DNA of 64,000 bases from Bacteroides stercorirosoris. Lineage in GTDB: Bacteria > Bacteroidota > Bacteroidia > Bacteroidales > Bacteroidaceae. Location of the stretch: contig NZ_FQZN01000003.1 in assembly GCF_900142015.1 (NCBI RefSeq), forward strand, positions 248,001 to 312,000, in the 5' to 3' direction. Below, piece after piece: positions 35,706 through 44,815 of the stretch; the stretch's first letter is position 1; every line of letters begins with the position of its first letter. The notes under the pieces are model-generated. The model did not search any database and had not been told where the DNA came from. It was given only the letters and a program-made list of their open reading frames with translations. The translations under genes were made by a program, and so were the position numbers.

Positions 35706-38501
35706 ATGATGGTTTTAAAAAGATATATTCTTCTTCTTCTTTGTTTGCCTTGTCTGGCGCAGGCAAAGAATATAACGGTTAGCCGCCTCACTTGTGAAAT
35801 GCAGGAGGGAATGGTGATTGTTGAGGGTTATCCCCGTCTGGGATGGGCTATGTCGTCATCCGAAAACGGGACGAGGCAGACCGCCTATCAGGTTGAAATT
35901 CGTGAAACCTGCACGGGACGTTCTGTCTGGAACAGCGGAAAAGTTAAGTCTTCTCAAAGCCAGTTAATATCCACTCAAGAGGCTGACATTCATCGTTACA
36001 GTCCCTATAGTTATGTTTGGCGTGTGCGCGTTTGGGATGAAACGGATGCGCCGTCCGAGTGGAGCCGTGAGGCGAAATTCCGTTTAGCTCCCGAGGGCTT
36101 TTCTTCTGCAAAATGGATTGGCGCCATCACCCGTGAAGATGCCCGTCTGCCCGAAGGACGGAGATTTCATGGCGCAGAGTTGAAGAAGCCGGAAGTTAAA
36201 GCGGCCTGGGCGGCTGTGGACACATTGGCTAAGAAAAGCATTTGTCTGCGCCGGGAGTTCAGGACTGATAAGAAAGTGGTGGAAGCCACCGCATCAGTCT
36301 GCGGTCTGGGATTTTATGAATTCTCCCTGAACGGGAAGAAAGTAGGCGACAGTGAGTTTGCCCCGCTTTGGAGCGATTATGATAAAAGCGTGTATTATAA
36401 TACGTATGATGTAACGGAATTGTTGCAGAAAGGTGAAAATGTCGCCGGTGTTTTGTTGGGTAACGGCTTTTATAATGTGCAGGGCGGGCGTTATCGTAAA
36501 TTGCTGATAAGTTTCGGAGCTCCGACTCTTTTGTTTTCATTGGTCATTAATTATGAGGATGGAACGCGGGAGACAATCTATTCGGATAACGACTGGAAAT
36601 ACGATTTGAGCCCTATCACTTTTAATTGCATTTACGGGGGAGAAGATTATGATGCGCGCCGTGAACAGGAAGGATGGAATAAAATCGGTTTCAATGACAG
36701 GCAATGGCGTCCGGTAGTGGTTCAGGAAGCTCCGAAGGGAATGCTTCGTCCGCAGAAGGCGGCTCCGGTAAAGATTATGGAGCGCTATGACATTCAGAAG
36801 GTGACGAAACTTACGCCTGAACAGATTCTTTCTGCCTGTAAATCAACCAAAAGAACGGTCGATCCTTCTGCCTTTGTACTGGATATGGGGCAGAATCTGG
36901 CTGGTTTCCCGGAGATTACCGTGCGTGGAAAGCGGGGGCAAAAGGTCACTTTGATAGTTGCCGAGGCCTTGACCGATGAAGGTGCTTGCAATCAGCGTCA
37001 GACGGGACGCCAGCATTATTATGAATATACCTTGAAAGGTGAAGGCGACGAGACCTGGCATCCCCGTTTTTCTTATTATGGCTATCGTTACATCCAGGTG
37101 GAAGGGGCGGTGCTGAAGGGACAGAAGAATCCGGGAAAACTGCCTGTCCTGAAAAACATTCAGTCGTGCTTTGTCTATAACTCGGTACGAAAGGTATCTA
37201 CGTTCGAGTGTTCCAACCCCATCTTCAATGCGGCTCATCGTCTGATAGAGAAAGCCGTGCGTAGCAATATGCAGTCGGTGTTTACGGATTGTCCCCATCG
37301 TGAAAAGCTGGGTTGGCTGGAACAGGTGCACCTCAATGGCCCGGGCTTGTTCTATAATTATGATCTCACAGCCTTTGCCCCTCAGATAATGCGGAATATG
37401 GCAGATGCCCAGCATGCCAATGGAGCGATGCCTACGACTGCACCGGAATATGTGGTTTTTGAAGGTCCGGGAATGGACGCTTTTGCCGAATCTCCGGAGT
37501 GGGGAGGAGCTTTGGTCATTTTTCCGTATATGTATTATGAAACATACGGAGACGATTCACTGATAAAGAAATACTATCAGAATATGCGCCGCTATATTGA
37601 TTATTTGTCTACCAGGGCCGATAATCATATTCTCTCTTTCGGCCTGGGCGACTGGTATGATTACGGGGATTTCCGTGCCGGTTTCTCCCGGAATACACCG
37701 GTTCCGTTGGTAGCCACGGCGCACTATTACATGAGCGTTGACTATTTAATTAAAGCGGCATCTATTGTAGGCAATGATTATGATGTCAGATATTACAGTT
37801 CTTTGGCATACGACATCATAGTTGCGTTTAATGAACGCTTTCTGAATCATGATACGGCACAATACGGCACGGGAAGCCAGTGCAGCAATGCATTGCCGCT
37901 TTTCCTCCGGCTCACTCAAAGCGCCGGACACCAGGGCATCTATGAAATGGATCATCGCCTGAACCGGAAGGTCTTCATGAACCTTGTGAAAGATGTGGAA
38001 GCTCATGGCAACCGGTTGACCACCGGTGATGTAGGCAACCGCTATCTGATCCAGACGTTGGCCAATTACGGTGCGGATGAACTTATCTATAAGATGTTCA
38101 ACCACGAAGAAGCACCGGGATATGGATTCCAACTCAAGTTTGGCGCCACAACTCTGACGGAACAGTGGGACCCCCGCCAAGGCTCTTCCTGGAATCACTT
38201 TATGATGGGACAGATTGATGAATGGTTTTTCAATTCGCTGGCCGGAATCCGTCCGTATGTTAAGAATGGATACCAGATTGTTGGTATTGCCCCGAAACCG
38301 GTTGGTGACCTGAAATATGTGAAATGCTCTTATGATACTCCTTACGGTGTGATAGCTGTAGACTGGACTTATGAGAGTGGAACGTTTACGTTGAATCTTT
38401 CTGTTCCGGTAAATACAACCGCAGTCGTTACCCTTCCCGGAGAGATAGCGCCGAAAGAGGTACAAAGCGGAACATACCAGTTTGTAGTGAACGAAAAATA
38501 A
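35706..38501 (+). CDS. GH78 family alpha-L-rhamnosidase, secreted
   Basis: The 931-residue protein has a signal peptide (about 1-21) and the GH78 order: N-terminal beta domains (about 25-330), then the (alpha/alpha)6 barrel with TDCPHREKLGWLEQVHLNGP (about 523-542) and FGATTLTEQWDPRQGSSWNH (about 812-831), and a C-terminal beta domain with YDTPYGVIAVDWTYESGTF. The DCPHREKLGWLEQ form is typical of GH78 rhamnosidases found with rhamnogalacturonan degradation. It would remove non-reducing alpha-L-rhamnose. GH28 follows after 11 nt. A GATTACT word lies 28 nt upstream but lacks the CGTC partner. The second GH78 at 49999 has a different form of this motif. Confidence 0.94.
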   Translation: MMVLKRYILLLLCLPCLAQAKNITVSRLTCEMQEGMVIVEGYPRLGWAMSSSENGTRQTAYQVEIRETCTGRSVWNSGKVKSSQSQLISTQEADIHRYSPYSYVWRVRVWDETDAPSEWSREAKFRLAPEGFSSAKWIGAITREDARLPEGRRFHGAELKKPEVKAAWAAVDTLAKKSICLRREFRTDKKVVEATASVCGLGFYEFSLNGKKVGDSEFAPLWSDYDKSVYYNTYDVTELLQKGENVAGVLLGNGFYNVQGGRYRKLLISFGAPTLLFSLVINYEDGTRETIYSDNDWKYDLSPITFNCIYGGEDYDARREQEGWNKIGFNDRQWRPVVVQEAPKGMLRPQKAAPVKIMERYDIQKVTKLTPEQILSACKSTKRTVDPSAFVLDMGQNLAGFPEITVRGKRGQKVTLIVAEALTDEGACNQRQTGRQHYYEYTLKGEGDETWHPRFSYYGYRYIQVEGAVLKGQKNPGKLPVLKNIQSCFVYNSVRKVSTFECSNPIFNAAHRLIEKAVRSNMQSVFTDCPHREKLGWLEQVHLNGPGLFYNYDLTAFAPQIMRNMADAQHANGAMPTTAPEYVVFEGPGMDAFAESPEWGGALVIFPYMYYETYGDDSLIKKYYQNMRRYIDYLSTRADNHILSFGLGDWYDYGDFRAGFSRNTPVPLVATAHYYMSVDYLIKAASIVGNDYDVRYYSSLAYDIIVAFNERFLNHDTAQYGTGSQCSNALPLFLRLTQSAGHQGIYEMDHRLNRKVFMNLVKDVEAHGNRLTTGDVGNRYLIQTLANYGADELIYKMFNHEEAPGYGFQLKFGATTLTEQWDPRQGSSWNHFMMGQIDEWFFNSLAGIRPYVKNGYQIVGIAPKPVGDLKYVKCSYDTPYGVIAVDWTYESGTFTLNLSVPVNTTAVVTLPGEIAPKEVQSGTYQFVVNEK

Positions 38502-38512
38502 TCAATAACAAT

Positions 38513-39856
38513 ATGACTATGAAACTCAGAATAACCCTTTTCTTCCTCTTCTGTTTTTGTGTAACTATTGCGCTCCGTGCGGAACGGGTGGATATGATTA
38601 AGGCAGGTGCGGCAACAGACGGGAAGTCCTTGAATACACGGCTGATAAACTCTACCATCGACCGCCTGAATGCCAATGGCGGAGGAACGCTTTACTTTCC
38701 CGCCGGAACTTATCTGACAGGAAGCATCCATTTGAAAAGTAACATAACCCTCGAACTGGAGGCAGGGGCCACCTTGCTGTTCTCCGATAACTTTGACGAT
38801 TACCTGCCTTTTGTGGAGATGCGTTACGAAGGGGTGATGATGAAGAGCTTCCAGCCTTTGATTTATGCCGTAGATGCGGAGAACATCACCATCAAGGGAG
38901 AAGGAACTCTGGATGGCCAGGGAAAGAAGTGGTGGATGGAGTTCTTTCGCGTCATGATTGACCTGCAAGATAACGGCGTTCGCGATATAAATAAATACCA
39001 GCCGATGTGGGATAGGGAGAACGATACGAAGGCCATTTATGCTGATACGAACGAAGATTATGTCGGTACGCTGCAACGTCGTTTCTTCCGTCCTCCATTC
39101 ATACAGACTGTCCGTTGTAAGGGAGTCAAAATAGAGGGTGTGAAGATTATCAACTCTCCATTCTGGACAGTGAATCCAGAGTTTTGTGAGAACGTGGTGG
39201 TAAAAGGAATCACCATTCATAACGTACCTTCTCCCAATACGGATGGAATTAATCCGGAATCTTGCCGGAACGTGTATATCAGCGATTGCCACATTTCGGT
39301 AGGCGATGATTGTATAACGATTAAATCCGGTCGGGATGCGCAAGGACGCCGTCTGGGAGTACCTTGTGAGAATATTACAATAACCAATTGTATCATGCTT
39401 GCCGGACATGGCGGAGTAGTGATTGGCAGTGAAATGAGCGGAGGAGTCCGTAAAGTGGCTATTTCTAATTGTATTTTTGATGGAACCGACCGTGGCATCC
39501 GGCTTAAATCGACCCGCGGGCGGGGAGGAGTCGTCGAAGATATCCGTGTCAGCAATATTGTGATGAGCAATATCAAAAAGGAAGCCGTGATTCTGGATTT
39601 GAAGTACAGCAAGATGCCTCTCGAACCCAAGAGCGAGCGTACTCCCATATTTCGTAATGTGCACATCAGCGGGATGACTGTGACGGACGTTAAAACTCCG
39701 ATAAAGATTGCCGGCCTGGAAGAAGCTCCGATATCCGACATTGTACTGCGTGACATCCATATCCGGGGTGCCGGGCAGAAGTGTGTGTTTGAAGACTGTG
39801 AGCGTATTACGCTGGATGATGTCACCGTCAACGGTGAAGAAGTGAAACTTAAATAA
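38513..39856 (+). CDS. GH28 family polygalacturonase-like enzyme, secreted
   Basis: The 447-residue protein has a signal peptide (MTMKLRITLFFLFCFCVTIA) and a GH28 beta-helix with all four family motifs: SPNTDGINPESCRN, VGDDCITIKSG, GHGGVVIGSEMSGG and RGIRLKSTRGRGG. The aspartates in NTDG and GDD are the catalytic group. Family members hydrolyse polygalacturonan, rhamnogalacturonan or xylogalacturonan, in endo or exo mode; which one cannot be told here. It sits 11 nt after GH78 and 14 nt before the STN-esterase gene. Confidence 0.95.
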   Translation: MTMKLRITLFFLFCFCVTIALRAERVDMIKAGAATDGKSLNTRLINSTIDRLNANGGGTLYFPAGTYLTGSIHLKSNITLELEAGATLLFSDNFDDYLPFVEMRYEGVMMKSFQPLIYAVDAENITIKGEGTLDGQGKKWWMEFFRVMIDLQDNGVRDINKYQPMWDRENDTKAIYADTNEDYVGTLQRRFFRPPFIQTVRCKGVKIEGVKIINSPFWTVNPEFCENVVVKGITIHNVPSPNTDGINPESCRNVYISDCHISVGDDCITIKSGRDAQGRRLGVPCENITITNCIMLAGHGGVVIGSEMSGGVRKVAISNCIFDGTDRGIRLKSTRGRGGVVEDIRVSNIVMSNIKKEAVILDLKYSKMPLEPKSERTPIFRNVHISGMTVTDVKTPIKIAGLEEAPISDIVLRDIHIRGAGQKCVFEDCERITLDDVTVNGEEVKLK

Positions 39857-39870
39857 CATGATACAGAAAT

Positions 39871-41826
39871 ATGAAACGAATTATTTTCTCCGTGCTTCTT
39901 GCCGCATCTCTTTCGGCAGAAGCACAAACGCAAACTTATGAGACGGCATTTGCCCGTCCGCTGAATGAAGTACTGGCGGATATTCAACAACGTTTTGGCA
40001 TCCGTTTGAAGTATGACATAGATACGGTAGGAAAAGTATTACCATACGCGGATTTTCGTATCCATCCTTATTCAGTAGAAGAATCCCTGACGAATGTATT
40101 GTCACCTTTCGATTACAAATTTGTCAAGCAGGGGGCGGATATGTATAAGTTGAAAGCTTATGAATATCCCCGCCGGACGGATGCTGATGGTGAAAAGATG
40201 CTGGCCTATCTCAATTCCTTTTATGCGGATAAAGAGGCTTTGGAACTCCGTGCCGATTCTTTGAGAAAAGAGGTTCGCCAGCGTTTAGGCATTGACGCTT
40301 TGCTGGCTCAATGTGTGAAGTCAAAGCCGGTTCTTTCGAAGGTGAGGAAATTTGACGGCTATACGGTACAGAATTTTGCACTCGAAACGCTTCCCGGACT
40401 CTACGTCTGCGGTTCCGTTTATGTCCCTAAATCGAAAGGGAAACATGCGCTTATCATCTGTCCGAACGGACATTTCGGTGGCGGGCGTTATCGCGAAGAC
40501 CAGCAGCAGCGTATGGGAACCTTGGCGCGTATGGGTGCCGTTTGTGTGGATTATGACCTTTTCGGCTGGGGAGAGTCCGCCTTGCAGGTGGGCAGTGCGG
40601 CACATCGCAGTAGTGCGGCACATACCATTCAGGCTATGAACGGACTTCTGATTCTTGACTATATGCTTGCTTCCCGTAAAGATATTGATGTGAACCGTAT
40701 CGGAGTAAACGGAGGGTCCGGTGGCGGGACGCAAACAGTTTTGCTGAGTGTGCTCGACGGGCGTTTTGCGGCTTCGGCACCGGTGGTGAGCCTTGCCTCT
40801 CATTTCGACGGAGGGTGTCCCTGTGAGAGTGGTATGCCTATCCAGCTTGCTGCGGGAGGAACCTGTAATGCCGAACTGGCTGCAATTTTTGCTCCTCGTC
40901 CGCAGTTGGTAGTGTCTGATGGCGGAGATTGGACTGCAAGCGTCCCTACGCTGGAATTTCCCTATCTGCAACGTGTTTATGGATTTTACGGTGCAAAAGA
41001 TAAAGTGGTGAATGTGCATCTGCCGAAAGAGAAACATGATTTCGGTCCCAATAAGCGGAACGCTGTTTATGATTTCTTTGCCGAAGTCTTCGATTTGGAT
41101 AAGAAGATGCTGGATGAGAGTAAAATCACTATTGAGCCGGAATCTGCCATGTATAGTTTTGGCGAGAAAGGTGAGTTGCTTCCGGAAAGCGCGGTTCGTT
41201 CATTTGATGGAATAGCCGTCTACTTTGATAAGAAAGCTTTTGCCCGATTGAAATCAGATGCTTCTCTTGAGAAAAAGGCAAACGAATGGGTGGCTTCTTT
41301 GAATCTGGACGATGACAAGAAAGCCGGTTTTGCTGCAACCGCTGTGTACAATCATTTGCGTAAAGTTCGTGACTGGCATAATGAACATCCTTATACTACT
41401 ATTCCTGCCGGTATCAATCCTCTGACCGGCAAACCGCTGAGCAAGCTGGACCGTGAAATGATAGCCGATTCTGCCATGCCGGAAGAAGTTCATGAAAAGT
41501 TGATGAAAGATTTACGCAGAGTGCTGACAGAAGAACAAGTGGAACAGATCCTTGATAAATATACGGTTGGTAAAGTGGCTTTCACTTTAAAGGGATATCA
41601 GGCTATTGTTCCCAACATGACGGAAGAGGAAACAGCTTTTGTGCTGGAACAGTTGAAGTTGGCTCGTGAACAGGCTATTGATTATAAGAACATGAAGCAG
41701 ATTTCCGCAATCTTCGAAATCTATAAAACCAAGTGTGAGCAGTATTTTAATGAGCATGGCCGTAACTGGCGTCAGATGTTCAAAGACTATGTAAATAAGA
41801 GAAAAGCGGAAAAAGCAAAAAAGTAA
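39871..41826 (+). CDS. STN - alpha/beta hydrolase esterase - DUF3826 fusion protein, secreted
   Basis: The 651-residue protein has a signal peptide and three parts. Residues of about 25-92 resemble an STN domain (LNEVLADIQQRFGIRLKYDI, then SVEESLTNVLSPFDYKF), the domain that in TonB transducers meets the FecR-type anti-sigma. Residues of about 130-430 are an acetyl-xylan-esterase-like hydrolase with nucleophile motif GVNGGSGGGTQT (serine near 282), an aspartate in SDGGDWTAS and a histidine in LPKEKHDFGPN (near 388). Residues of about 530-651 match the free DUF3826 proteins (YQAIVPNMTEEETAFVLEQL, then KLAREQAIDYKNMKQISAIF and KTKCEQYFNEHGRNWRQMFK). It would deacetylate a pectic glycan in the periplasm. 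Both added domains are unusual in an esterase. Confidence 0.83.
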   Translation: MKRIIFSVLLAASLSAEAQTQTYETAFARPLNEVLADIQQRFGIRLKYDIDTVGKVLPYADFRIHPYSVEESLTNVLSPFDYKFVKQGADMYKLKAYEYPRRTDADGEKMLAYLNSFYADKEALELRADSLRKEVRQRLGIDALLAQCVKSKPVLSKVRKFDGYTVQNFALETLPGLYVCGSVYVPKSKGKHALIICPNGHFGGGRYREDQQQRMGTLARMGAVCVDYDLFGWGESALQVGSAAHRSSAAHTIQAMNGLLILDYMLASRKDIDVNRIGVNGGSGGGTQTVLLSVLDGRFAASAPVVSLASHFDGGCPCESGMPIQLAAGGTCNAELAAIFAPRPQLVVSDGGDWTASVPTLEFPYLQRVYGFYGAKDKVVNVHLPKEKHDFGPNKRNAVYDFFAEVFDLDKKMLDESKITIEPESAMYSFGEKGELLPESAVRSFDGIAVYFDKKAFARLKSDASLEKKANEWVASLNLDDDKKAGFAATAVYNHLRKVRDWHNEHPYTTIPAGINPLTGKPLSKLDREMIADSAMPEEVHEKLMKDLRRVLTEEQVEQILDKYTVGKVAFTLKGYQAIVPNMTEEETAFVLEQLKLAREQAIDYKNMKQISAIFEIYKTKCEQYFNEHGRNWRQMFKDYVNKRKAEKAKK

Positions 41827-41865
41827 CATTTTCCGCTTTTAAATACAAACCTTAAACATAATTGG

Positions 41866-42582
41866 ATGAAAACACTTACGTTGAGAATTGGGATTTGGCT
41901 TTTGGGAATGTCGGGTATATTGTTAGCATGTACTTCCCAATCAGCTAAAAACAAGGATATATCTTATGCTTCTATTATAGAAGTCATTGAAACTAATGAT
42001 ACGATTCTGTCTGGAGAATTGATGGCAGTCTGCGCAAGATGCGATATTCCCGTGACGTCAGTCTATCGATGGAAAAATCATTTAATTGTCTATGATGTTA
42101 TGTCCGATTCAGAAATTGAGGGTATCCGGAAGCAACTTTCGGCTGTCTCTCCGAATTCTATAATCAAAATATATGAAACACCTTTTTATGTCTTCGACAG
42201 GAACTGTTGTGAATCGAAGACAGAAGCTGTAAAGTGGAAACATACCATTATGACAGCTAATCTGGTTCAGGATTCGGTAATGCAACAGGAATATATGGAT
42301 TATCATGCCACTCAGTTCGAGAAGTGGCCGGAAGTGGCCTATGGTTTCTGCAAAGCCGATTTTCAACAATTACTGGTATTCAGAAATGGGAGACAACTGA
42401 TGTTGGTTATCAGCATACCCGAAGGCAAGAGTCTGGACGAGTTGGATCCGAAAACAACAGAAAACAATCCGAGAGTAAATGAATGGAACACCATTATGGC
42501 CAACTATCAGGAAGGTATAGAAGGAAGTGCTCCTGATGAAAAATGGGTTTTATTTAATCCTGTCATGAATAATAAAGAATAA
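41866..42582 (+). CDS. L-rhamnose mutarotase-like lipoprotein
   Basis: The 238-residue protein has a lipoprotein signal ending ILLACTSQ. The C-terminal half (about 125-235) matches L-rhamnose mutarotase (RhaM/DUF718): MQQEYMDYHATQFEKWPEVA with the Tyr...His pair and WPE, LVFRNGRQLMLVISIPEG, NPRVNEWNTIMANYQ. The N-terminal half (about 28-115: SVYRWKNHLIVYDVMSDSEI) has the same strand pattern without the catalytic residues and may be a degenerate second copy, giving a pseudodimer. Known mutarotases are cytoplasmic; this one is lipid-anchored. It would interconvert alpha and beta L-rhamnose (or a similar 6-deoxy sugar) released by GH78. GH31 starts 2 nt after its stop. Confidence 0.8.
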   Translation: MKTLTLRIGIWLLGMSGILLACTSQSAKNKDISYASIIEVIETNDTILSGELMAVCARCDIPVTSVYRWKNHLIVYDVMSDSEIEGIRKQLSAVSPNSIIKIYETPFYVFDRNCCESKTEAVKWKHTIMTANLVQDSVMQQEYMDYHATQFEKWPEVAYGFCKADFQQLLVFRNGRQLMLVISIPEGKSLDELDPKTTENNPRVNEWNTIMANYQEGIEGSAPDEKWVLFNPVMNNKE

Positions 42583-42584
42583 CT

Positions 42585-44795
42585 ATGATACAAACAAACT
42601 ATCAATTATTTGATTTCCTCGATTTTAATCCGGAACTGAATGAAGGAGATAGCTTATGGAGAGCCTGCCGCCCTATTGCCATTGAAGAAAGAGACGGGGA
42701 TATCTACATTACGGTTCCCTTTCAGAAGCAAAACAATTCCAATGAAATAACTCCGGACCTTACCGAAGCCAGGAAAAACTATTTATTAAGATTAAGTGCT
42801 TACGGTGATAAGATACTTCGTGTTTCTATGGAAATCGGTGATGAAGTGATGGAAACTTCTGAAATGCTCCAGTTGGATTCCCGCTTGGGAAAGATGCCTC
42901 TTACTTATGATAAAAAGCAGGAAGAATGGATTATCAGAAATCTGGAAGGGACTAAAAAGTCGGTTGTGAGTTTTAGTGAACCGGAAATAGAGTGGTGGAG
43001 TGATCTTCAACCGGCTCCTCAGGAAACAATTGATATTCGTTTCTTTCCGGACGGAAAGCACGAAGTAAAAATATCGGCATACGATATGTTTTCACCTGCC
43101 CGGCACGATGCTTTTGCTCTCGCTTTTGTAGAGAGAAAGGGCAAAGCGGCCCGTGCAACTCTTTCTTTTCATGCAAAAGCAGATGAATGTTTTTATGGAA
43201 CCGGAGAACGGTTTGCTAAAATGGATCTTTCAGGAAAAACGATTCAATTGCGGAATCAGGATGCTCAGGGAGTCAATAACCGGAGAGCCTATAAAAACAT
43301 TCCTTTCTATTTATCCAGCGAAAATTATGGCTTATTCCTCCATACTTCATCATTTGCTAAATTTTCCTTGGCCGACCATTCCACCCGTTCTGCACAGATA
43401 ATGGTGAATGAGGCGCTTATAGATTGTTTTATTATCGGTGGTGAAACTCCGGAAGAAATATTATTCGGTTATCGTCAGTTAAGCGGATTTCCATCGATGC
43501 CTCCGTTGTGGAGTTTTGGTGTATGGATGAGCAGAATGACGTATTTCTCGGCAGATGAAGTGAAACAGATATGTGATCGGTTACGTGAAGAAGATTATCC
43601 TTGTGATGTTATTCATCTGGATACCGGCTGGTTTGAAACTGATTGGCTCTGTGAATGGAAATTTAATGAAGAGCGTTTTCCTGAACCGGAAAAATATATC
43701 CGGGAACTGAAAAGTAAAGGTTATCGTGTAAGCCTTTGGCAATTACCATATATAGCCTATACTGCCCGGCAGTATAAGGAAGCTACTGAGAATAATTACA
43801 TCAGTAAGAGTGAGAAAAAGATACAGGGAGCTTCTAATTTCAGTGTGCAGGACTATGCCGGTACAATTGATTTTACTTATGATAAAGCCGTAGAATGGTA
43901 TAAGAACTTATTGAAAGAATTACTGGATATGGGAGTAGTTTGTATAAAAACTGATTTTGGAGAAGATATTCATCTGGATGCGGCTTACCATTCGATGTCT
44001 CCTGACAAACTGCATAATCTTTATCCATTACTTTATCAAAAGGCAGCTTACGAAATTACGAAAGAAATCACCGGTGATGGTATTATCTGGGCACGGGCTG
44101 GTTGGGCAGGATGTCAACGTTATCCTTTGCATTGGGGAGGAGATTCAGCTTGTTCATGGGATGGCATGGCCGGTTCTTTGAAGGGAGGACTTCATTTAGG
44201 CTTGTCAGGCTTCGGGTTTTGGAGTCATGATGTACCAGGATTTCATGGTGTACCTAACTTCATGAATTCTGTCTTACCGGACGATATATATGTCAGATGG
44301 ACACAATTTGGTGTGTTTTCTTCTCATCTTCGCTATCATGGTTCTGCCAAACGGGAACCTTGGTATTATCCTGAAATTGCACATATTATAAAGAAGTGGT
44401 GGAAATTAAGGTATAAGCTCATTCCTTATATTGTGGAACAAAGTGAAAAAACTACCCGAACTGGATTCCCGGTACTGCGGTCTCTGATCATACAACATCC
44501 TGATGATAGAACTTGCAGACATATTGATGACCAGTATTATTTCGGTGATAATATGCTTGTTGCTCCCGTTATGAATGCCGAAAACAAACGGGATATTTAT
44601 CTGCCGGAAGGAAAATGGGTTCATTTCTTCTCCGGGGAGGTTTACGAAGGCAGGCAATGGTTGAGAGATCAATATGTACCTTTGGAGAAGATGCCGGTTT
44701 TTGTAAAATGCGGTGCTTCAATTCCTATGTATCCTGAAGATGTCTGTTGTACGGATCAGATGGACTTGTCAAAAACAGAATATATTATTTACTAA
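42585..44795 (+). CDS. GH31 family alpha-glycosidase (alpha-xylosidase type), cytoplasmic
   Basis: The 736-residue protein has no signal peptide, so it acts in the cytoplasm, unlike the other hydrolases of the locus. It has a GH31 N-terminal beta-sandwich (about 100-290), the barrel entry PPLWSFGVWMSRMTYFSADE, the nucleophile motif VCIKTDFGEDI (aspartate near 456) and the acid/base region HWGGDSACSWDGM (aspartate near 520). The KTDFGE form is the one seen in YicI-type alpha-xylosidases. It could release xylose or a substituted xylose from imported oligosaccharides. It is 2 nt from the mutarotase and 20 nt from the first UroD-like methyltransferase, so it is part of the methyl-transfer module. 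Confidence 0.9.
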   Translation: MIQTNYQLFDFLDFNPELNEGDSLWRACRPIAIEERDGDIYITVPFQKQNNSNEITPDLTEARKNYLLRLSAYGDKILRVSMEIGDEVMETSEMLQLDSRLGKMPLTYDKKQEEWIIRNLEGTKKSVVSFSEPEIEWWSDLQPAPQETIDIRFFPDGKHEVKISAYDMFSPARHDAFALAFVERKGKAARATLSFHAKADECFYGTGERFAKMDLSGKTIQLRNQDAQGVNNRRAYKNIPFYLSSENYGLFLHTSSFAKFSLADHSTRSAQIMVNEALIDCFIIGGETPEEILFGYRQLSGFPSMPPLWSFGVWMSRMTYFSADEVKQICDRLREEDYPCDVIHLDTGWFETDWLCEWKFNEERFPEPEKYIRELKSKGYRVSLWQLPYIAYTARQYKEATENNYISKSEKKIQGASNFSVQDYAGTIDFTYDKAVEWYKNLLKELLDMGVVCIKTDFGEDIHLDAAYHSMSPDKLHNLYPLLYQKAAYEITKEITGDGIIWARAGWAGCQRYPLHWGGDSACSWDGMAGSLKGGLHLGLSGFGFWSHDVPGFHGVPNFMNSVLPDDIYVRWTQFGVFSSHLRYHGSAKREPWYYPEIAHIIKKWWKLRYKLIPYIVEQSEKTTRTGFPVLRSLIIQHPDDRTCRHIDDQYYFGDNMLVAPVMNAENKRDIYLPEGKWVHFFSGEVYEGRQWLRDQYVPLEKMPVFVKCGASIPMYPEDVCCTDQMDLSKTEYIIY

Positions 44796-44815
44796 TTACT
44801 GAATTAAAATAGCAG

